NCBI GenBank assembly: GCA_029259815.1
Contig: JAJDEJ010000009.1
Span: forward strand, 1 to 33,266
Source of the DNA: Planctomycetaceae bacterium
GTDB lineage: Bacteria > Planctomycetota > Planctomycetia > Planctomycetales > Planctomycetaceae
DNA length: 33,266 nucleotides
Direction: 5' to 3'
Both the position numbers and the translations under genes were made by a program. The notes under the pieces are model-generated. The model had not been told where the DNA came from, did not search any database, and saw only the letters and a list, made by a program, of their open reading frames with translations. Positions 17,428 to 25,443 of this stretch are shown here, in pieces; the stretch's first letter is position 1; each line of letters starts with the position of its first letter.

Positions 17428-19965
17428 TCAGTTCGCGGGTGCCGAACCGTCAACGACGGTTGCCTGCAGGTCAATGATAAGAGACTCGACTTGAAAGTAG
17501 TTCACGTTGCCATCGGAGGAGCCTTGCGTCAACTCGGGTCGTTCGGGGTCGCCCATCGCAAGGTGCAGTCGGAGTCCTCCTGATTCGTCGATCTGCAAGA
17601 GATCGGGATCATCCCACTGCAAACGAATCTCGCCGACAGGATCAATCCAGGTGTCGATGGGAATGAGTGTATCATCCTTCACCGCAGATACTTCCAGACG
17701 CCCCATCGGCCCAACGACGCGCACTGCCATCCGTGCCTCACTCAGCTGCACGGCGCCCAATTCACGTGGAACTTGAAATCGCAACGTCGCTGACGATGGT
17801 CGAGAGCGCTGTTGCCACTGATGCTTGCGATAGTCGTAGAGGCCGGACGGCATCTCACCACCGGGGCTGGCCACCTCTCGGTACTGAAGGAATGGCGAGG
17901 GGATGAAGATGTTGTCCGCGGTCGGTCGTTCCAACCTCAAGGGCAAAGTGACAAGGGCTGACCCTGTTAATGATGAGTCAGTTGGGTAGTTCATCCCCAG
18001 ATCCCACGGAGCAGTCCAGAAGAACAGCGTCGGATAATCGGGAGAGTAGGGAGCGTCTGGTGAGTGAAAAAGCGCAGACAAGACCTCGGCTCGATTCGTT
18101 TGCTCGTCGCTCAACAACCCAGCCGAGTAGAAGTTGTCCCCGGTGAGCACATCGTTCCCCTGAGCGAAAAACTCGCCCGTCTCATTGATCTCGACAGCCA
18201 TCCGTCCCGATGGCGTCACGATCACCGGGTCACTCGCCATCAGCCCTGCAGGAAGGTGAAGCGATCCGATGACTCCCGCAGCATCGAAGCTCGCATGTGC
18301 GAGTGTCAGTGTTTTCATCTCCGCAGCCGCGTACAAGCTGGCCGACTGCAGGCCAGCCGGCTGTTCGATGTTCTCCCAACTCCAGTGATTGATGCCTGAC
18401 CAGACAAGACGCCGTGTCGTTCCTTCCTGATTCGCACTCTCGGGCATCAGCCATCCGCCTGCGTCTCCAGAGAGTTGAAGATCACCAGCCTCTGAGACGA
18501 ACATGGCTGCAGAGCCGGTCGCCCGCACGTCGGTGGTCCCCGGAATTGGTCGGACGAATTGAGAGACAGCGGTCATGGCAGGCATTGAGCGATGAAGTCT
18601 TCCCACACCCATGAGTGCCAGGCTGGCGACGATGGTCACGGCGGGTCCAAACAAGGCGAGCCGCTGGGCCTCGCCGATTCGCGTGAGCCAGATGCCGGCC
18701 ATCACCAAAGAGATTGCGAAGGCACTGAGAATGCCGACAACCAAGCCTCGTGATGGAATCGAGTATCCAATCGACTCGCGCGACTGTTGTTCCAGAACCG
18801 AAGGGCTCAGCCGTGGGGACGGGCGAGGCTTGAAGAAAGACAGAGTGAGTTCCTCCAATGCCCCGCCGGGCACGTACTCTGTTTGCCAGACGTCCCCCGT
18901 TGGCGGCGGATCATCTCGTTCTGTGCGTGGTCGGACCCAGCCATCGAGCCCCAAAGTCGTCACAAACAGGCGCCCTTCGCCACAAGTTTGAGAATAGGAC
19001 GCCGGCCAGCCGTCCACCGTGAAGTCCACTTGAACTCCCTCAATCAGCAAGCGGAGAAATTCGACGGGGTGATCGCGGTCCTGAGGTCGCTCGTCGACCG
19101 GTGGCATGTCTGGTCCTGCTTGAATATGCAGGCTCGTCAGGCTCACACGATCAACAATCTGGCCGTTAAAGTCATCACCCAACAAATTTGCCAGCAGCGA
19201 CGGGGACACTTGATCCAGCATGACCCACAAGCGACCGCCACCATAAAGCCATCGTCGCACAGCCTGGATGGATGACGGATCTTGCAGAGGCAAATCATCA
19301 GCGATCACGAGTTGGTCATACCCATCGAGACTCTCTTCGCCTCCGGGCAGGAAACTTTGCTCAAAAACAACCAGATTATGGCGCTGCCCCTTCTGGACAC
19401 GGGTCGTGCTGACCAGGAGCTCCGGCGAGATCGGTTGGAAGTAGTCGGTTGAACTCGCCTGAGGAGGCGCGTTGATGACGCCGGTGACTGGTCCGGGATG
19501 AGCGAGCCAAACTGCGCCGCGAAACTGCATGTGACCTGTGTCATCTTGGACCAACCGGTCCCCCGAGGAATCCGTCTCAAACAGTAAAGCCCGAAACTCG
19601 AACTCTTGAATTCCGACCTGCTCACTGCTGCGAGGAATGTCTGGAGGAATGAGAATGGGCTGCCAACTCGTCACCGATGAACGGGGAGGCACCTCGATGC
19701 GACGCCCAAATTGCAAGCTCTGGTCATCCCCCAACGAAATTGCACACAGACCTGAGAAGGGAGCGGCCCGTTCGTTATTCACCCGAATGGGCAGCTGACT
19801 CCAACGTCCGGGAACGTGAACCTGCGAGAGTGGTGGTTGCACCTCGAGGCTGACACCAGTTCCCTGGCGGGATGTTTCGGATCCCGTTTGTCCATGTGTG
19901 ATCCGCGACCACAACAGGAGGGTGAGGATCACAATTCCCCAGGACAGGGAGCGGGAAAGTCTCAT
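17428..19965 (-). CDS. Large exported membrane protein of an ABC operon, function unknown
   Basis: The ATG at 19965 is preferred over the one at 20016 because it starts a signal peptide (MRLSRSLSWGIVILTLLLW, cleavage near ITHGQ), giving 845 residues. Residues about 40-160 look like a beta-sandwich (Ig-like). Residues about 195-255 (LDGYDQLVIADDLPL, then SIQAVRRWLYGGGRLWVML) resemble the Rossmann-like class I glutamine-amidotransferase fold seen in GldG-type ABC auxiliary proteins, but with no catalytic Cys visible. Two membrane helices follow at about 407-428 and 437-455, and the C-terminal ~380 residues are probably a second extracytoplasmic beta-rich region. It is the first gene of the operon with the ATPase, permease and HEAT protein. 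I cannot name its family. An auxiliary or substrate-handling role for the exporter is inference from context and the GldG-like segment. Confidence 0.78.
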   Translation of the reverse strand: MRLSRSLSWGIVILTLLLWSRITHGQTGSETSRQGTGVSLEVQPPLSQVHVPGRWSQLPIRVNNERAAPFSGLCAISLGDDQSLQFGRRIEVPPRSSVTSWQPILIPPDIPRSSEQVGIQEFEFRALLFETDSSGDRLVQDDTGHMQFRGAVWLAHPGPVTGVINAPPQASSTDYFQPISPELLVSTTRVQKGQRHNLVVFEQSFLPGGEESLDGYDQLVIADDLPLQDPSSIQAVRRWLYGGGRLWVMLDQVSPSLLANLLGDDFNGQIVDRVSLTSLHIQAGPDMPPVDERPQDRDHPVEFLRLLIEGVQVDFTVDGWPASYSQTCGEGRLFVTTLGLDGWVRPRTERDDPPPTGDVWQTEYVPGGALEELTLSFFKPRPSPRLSPSVLEQQSRESIGYSIPSRGLVVGILSAFAISLVMAGIWLTRIGEAQRLALFGPAVTIVASLALMGVGRLHRSMPAMTAVSQFVRPIPGTTDVRATGSAAMFVSEAGDLQLSGDAGGWLMPESANQEGTTRRLVWSGINHWSWENIEQPAGLQSASLYAAAEMKTLTLAHASFDAAGVIGSLHLPAGLMASDPVIVTPSGRMAVEINETGEFFAQGNDVLTGDNFYSAGLLSDEQTNRAEVLSALFHSPDAPYSPDYPTLFFWTAPWDLGMNYPTDSSLTGSALVTLPLRLERPTADNIFIPSPFLQYREVASPGGEMPSGLYDYRKHQWQQRSRPSSATLRFQVPRELGAVQLSEARMAVRVVGPMGRLEVSAVKDDTLIPIDTWIDPVGEIRLQWDDPDLLQIDESGGLRLHLAMGDPERPELTQGSSDGNVNYFQVESLIIDLQATVVDGSAPAN

Positions 19966-20069
19966 GTCGATCGGGGGGCCAAAATCAATGTCCAACGTAA
20001 GAGGTCGACACGGCAATGATGCCTGTTCCCGACATCATAACGTACCCGGATCACGAAGGAACGTAAACG

Positions 20070-20333
20070 CCACGCAAGTCCTCGGCACGGGATGTAGGCA
20101 CTGATCATGAGCATGGTGGCCTCACACCACGCTAAGCAGCCGTCGCGACGAACCCGACCCGCCACGCTGCCTCCTGGCATGAACTCCATCACCAGGGAGG
20201 AAACATCGGCCGCACGTCCAACATCATGAATGGTAATGACGTGTTCATCACTGATACCACCGATGGCACGCGCCTCATGCAAAAAGCGGACTCCGGTCTC
20301 CTCACTGACGAGAGCAATTGACCCATGTCTTCG
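20070..20333 (-). pseudogene. Ser/Thr protein kinase remnant
   Basis: A minus-strand frame here encodes a recognisable piece of a PknB-type kinase N-lobe and hinge. ETGVRFLHEARAIGGISDEH contains the alpha-C Glu, followed by VITIHDVG, then LVMEFMPGGSVAGRVRRDG (hinge and start of the C-lobe) and a weak CRGLA. The glycine loop and the VAVK lysine are gone upstream. No intact HRDxKxxN or DFG segment follows, and no start or ribosome-binding site suits the fragment. It is probably the decayed relic of a once complete kinase. The exact ends are approximate. Confidence 0.65.
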
Positions 20334-20473
20334 ATCCAATGTCGATGCTCGCATTGCCTGCGCTGGTGACCCCAACCGACTCAAATTCGATCTGACCAAC
20401 ATGCTGTGGATTAGTGCGCATCCCTTTGACGAGTAGCGCCAAGGAGGGGATTTAAGTGTCCCACCTTCTCATT

Positions 20474-20515
20474 TGAACCTTTCATCATGCCGCCTGAACC
20501 TTTCACCATGCCGCC
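20474..20515. repeat. 21-bp tandem duplication
   Basis: Two adjacent copies of TGAACCTTTCATCATGCCGC plus a final C (20474-20494, 20495-20515) differ at one base (T/C). They lie in the non-coding stretch between the kinase remnant and the SGNH hydrolase stop. The region 20403-20654 otherwise shows no gene. Confidence 0.7.
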
Positions 20516-20654
20516 GATCGTGATCAGGCGCATCGACGAAACGAGACTCGATACCAGCCGACAGGTTTGAACAGAAAGCACGGAAGGGGACAAAGCCCTT
20601 CCTTGCCTTCTCATCATCAACCCGTATTGGGATCAGGCTCACGAGGTTCTGGGT

Positions 20655-21437
20655 TCACTCAGTCGCAGATGGTTTGTTGTAGACAGCTGCAAGCCAGTGG
20701 TGGGCCATCTGAGCAGCCCCGTTGGGAGTGGGATGCACGCCGTCTTCTGCCCAGTGTTCGGGTGGAGCGTATTCGGTCGCTTGGTCGAACATCGTGTGGA
20801 AGGGGACAAAGACTGTCTGGAACTCATCGGAGAGTTGCTGAACGATGGCTCGCATGCTGTCAAACTCCGGGAACCATTCTTCGCTCACGGCACCGCAATT
20901 CAGCAGGAAGGGTTCACACAACACGAGTTTGACCTCCGGGAGTGCCTCGTTGGTTTGCTGGAGCAGTTCGCGATAGCCCGTCTCGTACGACTCGACCGTG
21001 CCATCGTAGTTGCCGTTGCGTTTGTGCCAGAGATCGTTGACACCTACGAGGATGCTGAGTACGTCTGGCTTGAGGTCGATGCAGTCGACCTGCCATCGGT
21101 CTGCGAGTTGAGGCACCTTGTTTCCGCTGATGCCTCGGTTGAAGAGTTGGAGTTCATCATTTGGTCGACTGGTCAATAAACTCGCCGCGGCCATCCATGC
21201 ATAGCCGCGACCGAAAGCGGCCTGCTGATTTGGCTCACCAGCGTGCTCACGACTGCGCCCTGCATCTGTGATCGAGTCGCCCTGAAACAAGATGACATCT
21301 CCCGGCTGAATCAAACCCGACATTGGTGACGACACCGCGTCCGCAGCGACGACTGTCTGTCCCCACGTGGCGACACCGGCGGTCCCTGCAGCAGTGGCCC
21401 AGAGAAATGTGCGGCGGGACGTCGAATCGGCGGACAT
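20655..21437 (-). CDS. Tat-exported SGNH/GDSL hydrolase
   Basis: 260 residues, ATG at 21437 with CGGAG eight nt upstream on the minus strand. The N-terminus carries a Tat signal (SRRTFLWATAAGTAGVATWG). Block I is FQGDSIT with Ser55 as nucleophile. The Gly block is NRGISGNKV, the Asn block is VGVNDLWH, and the Asp/His block is EDGVHPT, so all SGNH catalytic elements are present. These enzymes are esterases, often deacetylating sugars or acting on acyl esters of polysaccharides. The substrate cannot be told here. The gene stands alone, diverging from the PH-domain gene. Confidence 0.9.
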   Translation of the reverse strand: MSADSTSRRTFLWATAAGTAGVATWGQTVVAADAVSSPMSGLIQPGDVILFQGDSITDAGRSREHAGEPNQQAAFGRGYAWMAAASLLTSRPNDELQLFNRGISGNKVPQLADRWQVDCIDLKPDVLSILVGVNDLWHKRNGNYDGTVESYETGYRELLQQTNEALPEVKLVLCEPFLLNCGAVSEEWFPEFDSMRAIVQQLSDEFQTVFVPFHTMFDQATEYAPPEHWAEDGVHPTPNGAAQMAHHWLAAVYNKPSATE

Positions 21438-21632
21438 GATCTGGCTCCGGTCACAGTGAAAGTCGAGTGGGACAAGAAAGACACGTTACCGCTCTCTCCT
21501 GCTCATGCCAACTCGACGTCAGGTGCGTGACTGGCCGCCGCCGTGACTCGTCGCCAGACGGTTGAAGTCCCAATGCAGGATTGCAACCATGGTCATTCGG
21601 CTCCCTGATCACACACTGCGAAAGGTGACCCT

Positions 21633-22034
21633 GTGTCTGACACTCCGCAAGACGAACCCATTCTGTACGAGGCACATCCCGCGATGTTCCGGAATAATCC
21701 AATCTGGTTCGTCGTCTGTGTCTTGCTGAGTGTTGTCGTCGTTGGCCTGATCTTTTTACTCATCTGGTATCTGCAAACACGTGCGACGACTCTGATCGTC
21801 ACCAACGAGCAGACGACACTCCGAAAAGGGCTCCTTTCCAAGGAAACCAACGACGTCTTTCACGAGAACGTCCGCAACATCCAAGTCAAGCAGTCGTTCT
21901 TTCAACGAATGATGGGAGTGGGCTACATCGGCATCTCGAGTTCCGGGCAGGCAGGACTGGAGATCGAAGTCAACGGCATTCCCGATCCGGACCGTGTCAA
22001 AGAGATCATCGACGAACACCGCCGACCGCAGTGA
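21633..22034 (+). CDS. Small membrane protein with bacterial PH (YdbS-like) domain
   Basis: 133 residues, starting at GTG 21633 (VSDTPQDEP) with GAAAGG eight nt upstream. One strongly hydrophobic segment (about residues 25-47, WFVVCVLLSVVVVGLIFLLIW) anchors it. The soluble part (about 50-125), with TTLIVTNEQTTLRKGLLSKET, then NIQVKQSFFQRMMGVGYIGISSSG, fits the bPH2/DUF304 domain, whose strands and QRxxGVG turn are characteristic. Function is unknown; the family occurs in membrane-stress and polysaccharide contexts. It sits between the divergent SGNH gene and tRNA-Asn. Confidence 0.82.
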   Translation: MSDTPQDEPILYEAHPAMFRNNPIWFVVCVLLSVVVVGLIFLLIWYLQTRATTLIVTNEQTTLRKGLLSKETNDVFHENVRNIQVKQSFFQRMMGVGYIGISSSGQAGLEIEVNGIPDPDRVKEIIDEHRRPQ

Positions 22035-22073
22035 AAGGCTGCGAACACTCAGTTTTCTGTGCATTGATTCCCC

Positions 22074-22102
22074 TTGTAACGAGTTCCCCGAATCGCAATA
22101 AT
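22074..22102 (+). promoter_or_regulatory. Probable tRNA-Asn promoter
   Basis: TTGTAA at 22074-22079 and AATAAT at 22097-22102 are separated by exactly 17 bp and resemble sigma-70 -35 and -10 boxes. A start about 7 nt after the -10 would leave a short leader before the tRNA at 22116. Confidence 0.55.
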
Positions 22103-22115
22103 CTCCCCCACACAC

Positions 22116-22188
22116 TCCCCTGTAGCTCAATTGGTAGAGCGAGCGGCTGTTAACCGCTAGGTCGTAGGTTCGAGTCCTACCGGGGGAG
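22116..22188 (+). tRNA. tRNA-Asn(GTT)
   Basis: A 73-nt cloverleaf. Acceptor TCCCCTG pairs with CGGGGGA (one T-G pair). The D-arm is GCTC/GAGC, the anticodon arm AGCGG/CCGCT has loop CTGTTAA and anticodon GTT, the variable loop is AGGTC, and the T-arm GTAGG/CCTAC has loop TTCGAGT. The discriminator is G, as expected for Asn. CCA is not encoded. The integrase remnant about 120 nt downstream suggests this tRNA served as an integration site. Confidence 0.97.
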
Positions 22189-22259
22189 CTACCAAAAGTT
22201 CTTGCTGGGTCGCAGTTTGTGATCACCTGCTCAACCGGCAGTGCAGCCTATCCGTCACC

Positions 22260-22284
22260 GACTACACGTTTCGCGCGTGTAGTC
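22260..22284. other. Perfect inverted repeat ahead of the integrase remnant
   Basis: GACTACACG and CGTGTAGTC form a 9-bp perfect palindromic pair around a 7-nt loop (TTTCGCG). It lies between tRNA-Asn and the integrase ATG at 22306. It may be an integrase-binding site, a terminator for the tRNA transcript, or a regulatory stem-loop. None can be chosen from the sequence. Confidence 0.5.
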
Positions 22285-22305
22285 CCGACTGAAAGGCTCC
22301 TCGAA

Positions 22306-22404
22306 ATGCCGACGAGACTCCCCAAACTCTGCCACCATAAGCCCACCAATCAAGCCTACGTCCGCATCGATGGACGGCAGCTGTGCTGGTCCAGCGAATC
22401 TTGA
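22306..22404 (+). pseudogene. Tyrosine integrase N-terminal remnant, cut by an IS
   Basis: The ATG at 22306 opens MPTRLPKLCHHKPTNQAYVR, followed by IDGRQ. From memory this matches the start of planctomycete site-specific integrases (the HHK and V-x-I-D-G-R pattern that precedes an LG-x-Y/W-G-S segment). After GRQ the frame runs into the IS inverted repeat, adds LCWSSES and stops. No rest of the integrase is visible beyond the right IS end. So the gene was disrupted by the IS, and its 3' part was later lost or lies elsewhere. The position next to tRNA-Asn fits an integrase of a tRNA-targeting element. Confidence 0.65.
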
Positions 22405-22423
22405 GTAACCATGTGTTCACCGC
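22376..22423 (+). repeat. Left terminal inverted repeat of the IS
   Basis: Contains CTGTGCTGGTCCAGCGAATC followed by TTGAGTAACCATG. It supplies the last codons and the TGA stop of the truncated integrase. Confidence 0.85.
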
Positions 22424-22465
22424 TTCGGCTTGATTTCCACTTGATTGCGCGCGACTTTGGAGGGG

Positions 22466-23794
22466 ATGCATGCTCCCAAGATCCGGCTCGCGAAGTCCTG
22501 GCCCGCCACGGTCCGTTCTGCCATGATTCACGTCATCGCGCTCGCCCGCTTCGCAACGATCCACACACAGAGTCGAGCGGCCAATCACCTCAACGAGCGT
22601 GTGCGGCTCAAAGCCGAGAACAATCGGCTGCATGCCGAAGTGCTGCTCCTGCAGGAAGAGATCCGCATCAAGCACGCACGAATGGAACGCATCGATGCCC
22701 ACAAGCGTCCCCGTTATCCGTCCACGGAGCGGATGGCAATCCTGGAACTGCGGGCCGCACGCGGTTGGTCGCAACAACAGACCGCGAAAGTCTTCCAGAT
22801 CACGGCATCCACGATTGCCTCCTGGTGCAAGCGGTTGGGCGAAGAAGGGCCGCAGGCCCTCGTCCAGCTCCGTGAGCCGGCCAACCGTTTTCCCGACTTC
22901 GTCCGCTACGCCGTCCAGCGGCTGAAGGTGCTCTGTCCGAGCATGGGCAAGGTCAAGATGGCCCAGATCCTGGCACGAGCCGGATTGCATCTCGGCGCCA
23001 CGACCGTCGGTCGAATCGTGAAGGAAAAACCACCCGATCCACGAGCTGCCGCGATGTCGAGCGATGAGGAGTTGCACATCGCAGCCGATTGCCCCAATCA
23101 TGTGTGGCATGTGGACCTCACGACCGTGCCCGTTTCCGGCGGCTTCTGGACACCTTGGTCTCCTTCTACTCTTCCGCAGTCTTGGCCGTTCTGCTGGTGG
23201 GTGGCCATCGTGCTCGACCAGTATTCCCGTCGCGTGATGGGCTTTGCCGTCTTCCCCGATATGCCGACCTCAGTCGCGATCCGCTCGTTTCTCGGGAGAA
23301 CGATCAAGCCCGCAGCGGCTCGGCCCAAGTACGTCATTTGTGACAAGGGTGTACAGTTCTGGTGTGGCGGCTTCAAAGTCTGGTGCCGGCGCCGGAAGAT
23401 CAAGCCGCGTTATGGCGCCGTCGGAAAGCACGGGAGCATCGCGGTGATCGAGCGGTTCATTGGAACCATGAAGCGCGAGGGCACACATCGATTATTGATC
23501 CCCCTGCGTCGCGCCACCTTCCGGAATGAACTCCAGCTGTTCGTGGCCTGGTACAACGCGCATCGGCCACACTCAGCGCTCGATGGCTGCACGCCGCACG
23601 AAGTCTATCACGATCTCCCTGCGACTAACCGTCGGCCACGCTGCGAACCGAGATCAGGATGGCCGCGACGCTCAAACTGTGCAACGCCTCAGACGCTCGT
23701 TGCGGGACAGCCAGGCGCAAGATTCTCTCTCACGATCGATTTCGTCCAAGGCCGCAAACATCTTCCCATCGTATCACTGAAGCGCGCTGCGTAA
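22466..23794 (+). CDS. IS transposase, integrase-core DD(35)E type
   Basis: The chosen start is ATG 22466 (MHAPKIRLAKSW), giving 442 residues. A TTG at 22445 and an ATG at 22523 are alternatives. GGAGG lies directly before 22466, which is unusually close. The N-terminal part has a coiled stretch (NERVRLKAENNRLHAEVLLL) and a helix-turn-helix (GWSQQQTAKVFQITASTIASW). The catalytic rve domain has HVDLTTVP (first Asp), CDKGVQF (second Asp) and VIERFIGTMKRE (Glu), with 35 residues between the last two. HRPHSALDGCTPHEVY closes the fold as in IS3/IS481-type transposases. The gene looks intact and probably functional. Confidence 0.9.
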   Translation: MHAPKIRLAKSWPATVRSAMIHVIALARFATIHTQSRAANHLNERVRLKAENNRLHAEVLLLQEEIRIKHARMERIDAHKRPRYPSTERMAILELRAARGWSQQQTAKVFQITASTIASWCKRLGEEGPQALVQLREPANRFPDFVRYAVQRLKVLCPSMGKVKMAQILARAGLHLGATTVGRIVKEKPPDPRAAAMSSDEELHIAADCPNHVWHVDLTTVPVSGGFWTPWSPSTLPQSWPFCWWVAIVLDQYSRRVMGFAVFPDMPTSVAIRSFLGRTIKPAAARPKYVICDKGVQFWCGGFKVWCRRRKIKPRYGAVGKHGSIAVIERFIGTMKREGTHRLLIPLRRATFRNELQLFVAWYNAHRPHSALDGCTPHEVYHDLPATNRRPRCEPRSGWPRRSNCATPQTLVAGQPGARFSLTIDFVQGRKHLPIVSLKRAA

Positions 23795-23928
23795 CGCTAT
23801 TCTCACTTTTGATTCCTCCCACAACAGCGGTGGCGGTCTGCACGCACTCGCGCCCGTCACGTTTCTCTGATTCAATTGCCAAAGATCAAGCGGCACACCG
23901 TCGAGTTGTCGCGACGATCGTGTCAGAT

Positions 23929-23976
23929 GCGGTGTACGTGTGGTTACTCAAGATTCGATGGACCAGTACAGCCGCC
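23929..23976 (-). repeat. Right terminal inverted repeat of the IS
   Basis: Inverted copy of 22376-22423 with seven mismatches. It reads GGTTACTCAAGATTCG then ATGGACCAGTACAG on the plus strand. Confidence 0.85.
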
Positions 23977-24200
23977 TGAGCGAGTCGTCTCCCTGAGGAT
24001 GTGTGATGCGCGTCGCCACAGACTCCGCGCGTTTGCCAACTGAGGCTGTGGAACACCTCTCCCGATTCGGCCAAACCTTGACTGCTTGAAATCACTCAAG
24101 AAGCCATGACAGCAGCGTTTCGTCATCGGTTCAATTATGTGACCGTACGGGATCGCAGCATGTTAACAGAACGCAGACGAATAGTTCTTGGCACCTTCAC

Positions 24201-25202
24201 TCATCGCTGACGTCCTGTAATGGGGTAGGCTGGATCCTGGAATCCCTTGCCGCTGTGTTCACCCGGCGGCACCAGAGAGTCAACGAACGCCTCATCCTCT
24301 GCGGTGATCTCGACGTTCAAGCACTCCATGTTGTCATCGAATTGTGCCTCGGATTTGGGGCCAATGATGACGGACGTCAGAATGGGGTTTGCCAGACACC
24401 AAGCGAGGGCAAACTGACTCGGTGAGCACCCCTTCTGCTCGCAGTGACGAACCAGTTTCTGAGAGACTTTGATGCTGTCGTCGCGCAGTTCAGCCTGTTG
24501 CATCCGCACGTCGTTTCGAGCGGCACGACTTCCCTCCGGATGTGATTCCCCGAGTCGGTATTTGCCGGTCAGAATTCCTCGTGCCAGTGGACTGTAACTG
24601 ACCACGCCGATGCCCTGCTGCCGGCACAGCGGCAACAACTCCACCTCGACGTCGCGGTTGACGATGTTGTACAGCGGCTGCACACAGGCGAAGCGATCGA
24701 GACCGTGCCGGTTGCTCGTCCACAGAGCCTCACAGAGTTGCCACGCCCGAAAGTTGGAACAGGCGATGTATCTCACCTTGCCGCTGAGGACCATGTCGTC
24801 CATCGCCCGCAAAGACTCTTCAATCGGGGTCGTCGCATCGGGAGCGTGGAGGTAGTACAGATCGATCGTTTCCACGTTGAGCCGTCGCAGGCTGTTTTCG
24901 ACCTCCCGCATCAGGTGCAGGCGGCTGCCGCCCCAATCATTCGGTCCGTCTCCCATTCGTTGCCGTCCTTTGGTCGCCAGCACGACCGCATCACGCCGAT
25001 CGGCGATCGCCTTACTGACCACGACTTCCGACTCCCCCATGTTGTACATGTTGGCCGTGTCGAGGAAGTTGATCCCCCGATCAATCGCCTGATGCACGAT
25101 GCGAATCGAATCCGCCTCGGACGTCTGCCCGCCAAACATCATCGTGCCGAGACAAATCGGCGAGACCCGCACCCCTCGGCTTCCGAGTTGTCGATATTCC
25201 AT
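24201..25202 (-). CDS. Aldo/keto reductase
   Basis: 333 residues, ATG at 25202. The (beta/alpha)8 NADPH-dependent oxidoreductase family is shown by the N-terminal MEYRQLGSRGVRVSPICLGT and by the full catalytic tetrad Asp48 (FLDTANMY), Tyr53, Lys78 (LATKGR) and His119 (YYLHAPD). NADPH-binding text VVSYSPLARGILTGKY and the C-terminal GPKSEAQFDDN are also present. It most resembles the YajO/Tas branch acting on sugars or small aldehydes; the substrate is not predictable. It lies downstream of the MenC-like gene on the same strand, but 241 nt away with a repeat element between them, so co-transcription is uncertain. Confidence 0.93.
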   Translation of the reverse strand: MEYRQLGSRGVRVSPICLGTMMFGGQTSEADSIRIVHQAIDRGINFLDTANMYNMGESEVVVSKAIADRRDAVVLATKGRQRMGDGPNDWGGSRLHLMREVENSLRRLNVETIDLYYLHAPDATTPIEESLRAMDDMVLSGKVRYIACSNFRAWQLCEALWTSNRHGLDRFACVQPLYNIVNRDVEVELLPLCRQQGIGVVSYSPLARGILTGKYRLGESHPEGSRAARNDVRMQQAELRDDSIKVSQKLVRHCEQKGCSPSQFALAWCLANPILTSVIIGPKSEAQFDDNMECLNVEITAEDEAFVDSLVPPGEHSGKGFQDPAYPITGRQR

Positions 25203-25297
25203 GCGTCTGCCAGCCTCCTGTGAATCAGTTCAAGTGTCCGCCCGGCTGGATTAGAACAAAGACTGTCAAAAGCATCCACTCGATCGGAATTTGTCAC

Positions 25298-25428
25298 AAG
25301 TTGGTTTTGAAACCTCTACTCTTGAGTGTGGCAGGGTCAGAAGCGAAGCGGATGGCCCTGCAATCACCGGACCGGGCCTTCCCGTTGGTCAGACCCGGCC
25401 ACCCTATCGCGATGTTTGAAACTGGCTC
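25298..25428 (+). repeat. Dispersed hairpin element, copy 2
   Basis: About 131 bp, alignable with copy 1 at both outer arms (AAGTTGGTTTTGAAAC left, GTTTGAAACTGGCTC right, mostly transitions) and in the core. The core (25328-25403) has inverted ends GTGGCAGGGTC and GACCCGGCCAC (10 of 11 pairs) and an inner inverted pair around GGCCC/GGGCC, so it can fold into one long imperfect hairpin. It ends 15 nt from the stop codon of the MenC-like gene. Confidence 0.8.
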
Positions 25429-25443
25429 AACAATCAGCGATCT

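Larger units (their letters stand above)
22376..23976 (+). mobile_element. Insertion sequence with 48-bp inverted repeats
   Basis: The ends 22376-22423 and 23929-23976 are inverted copies that match at 41 of 48 positions, with an identical central run CGAATCTTGAGTAACCA. Between them is one complete DD(35)E transposase gene. The exact tips are uncertain by a few bases, and I could not identify a target-site duplication. The element interrupts an integrase remnant. The 224 nt to its right (23977-24200) show no gene. Confidence 0.85.

Noticed and set aside
19962..20402. 146-residue open frame as a real kinase-like gene
   Set aside because: It carries only part of the N-lobe and hinge, overlaps the start of the next gene, and lacks all catalytic residues, so it is listed as a remnant.
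22262..23110. 282-residue minus-strand open frame inside the IS
   Set aside because: It is the antisense of the transposase and of the left inverted repeat, with no family similarity.
22189..23976. Direct repeat of the tRNA-Asn 3' end as an attachment site
   Set aside because: I searched by eye downstream of the tRNA and found no second copy in the window.
22370..23985. Target-site duplication of the 1.6-kb IS
   Set aside because: Flanks GGCAGC and GCCGCC are only loosely alike; no convincing duplication.
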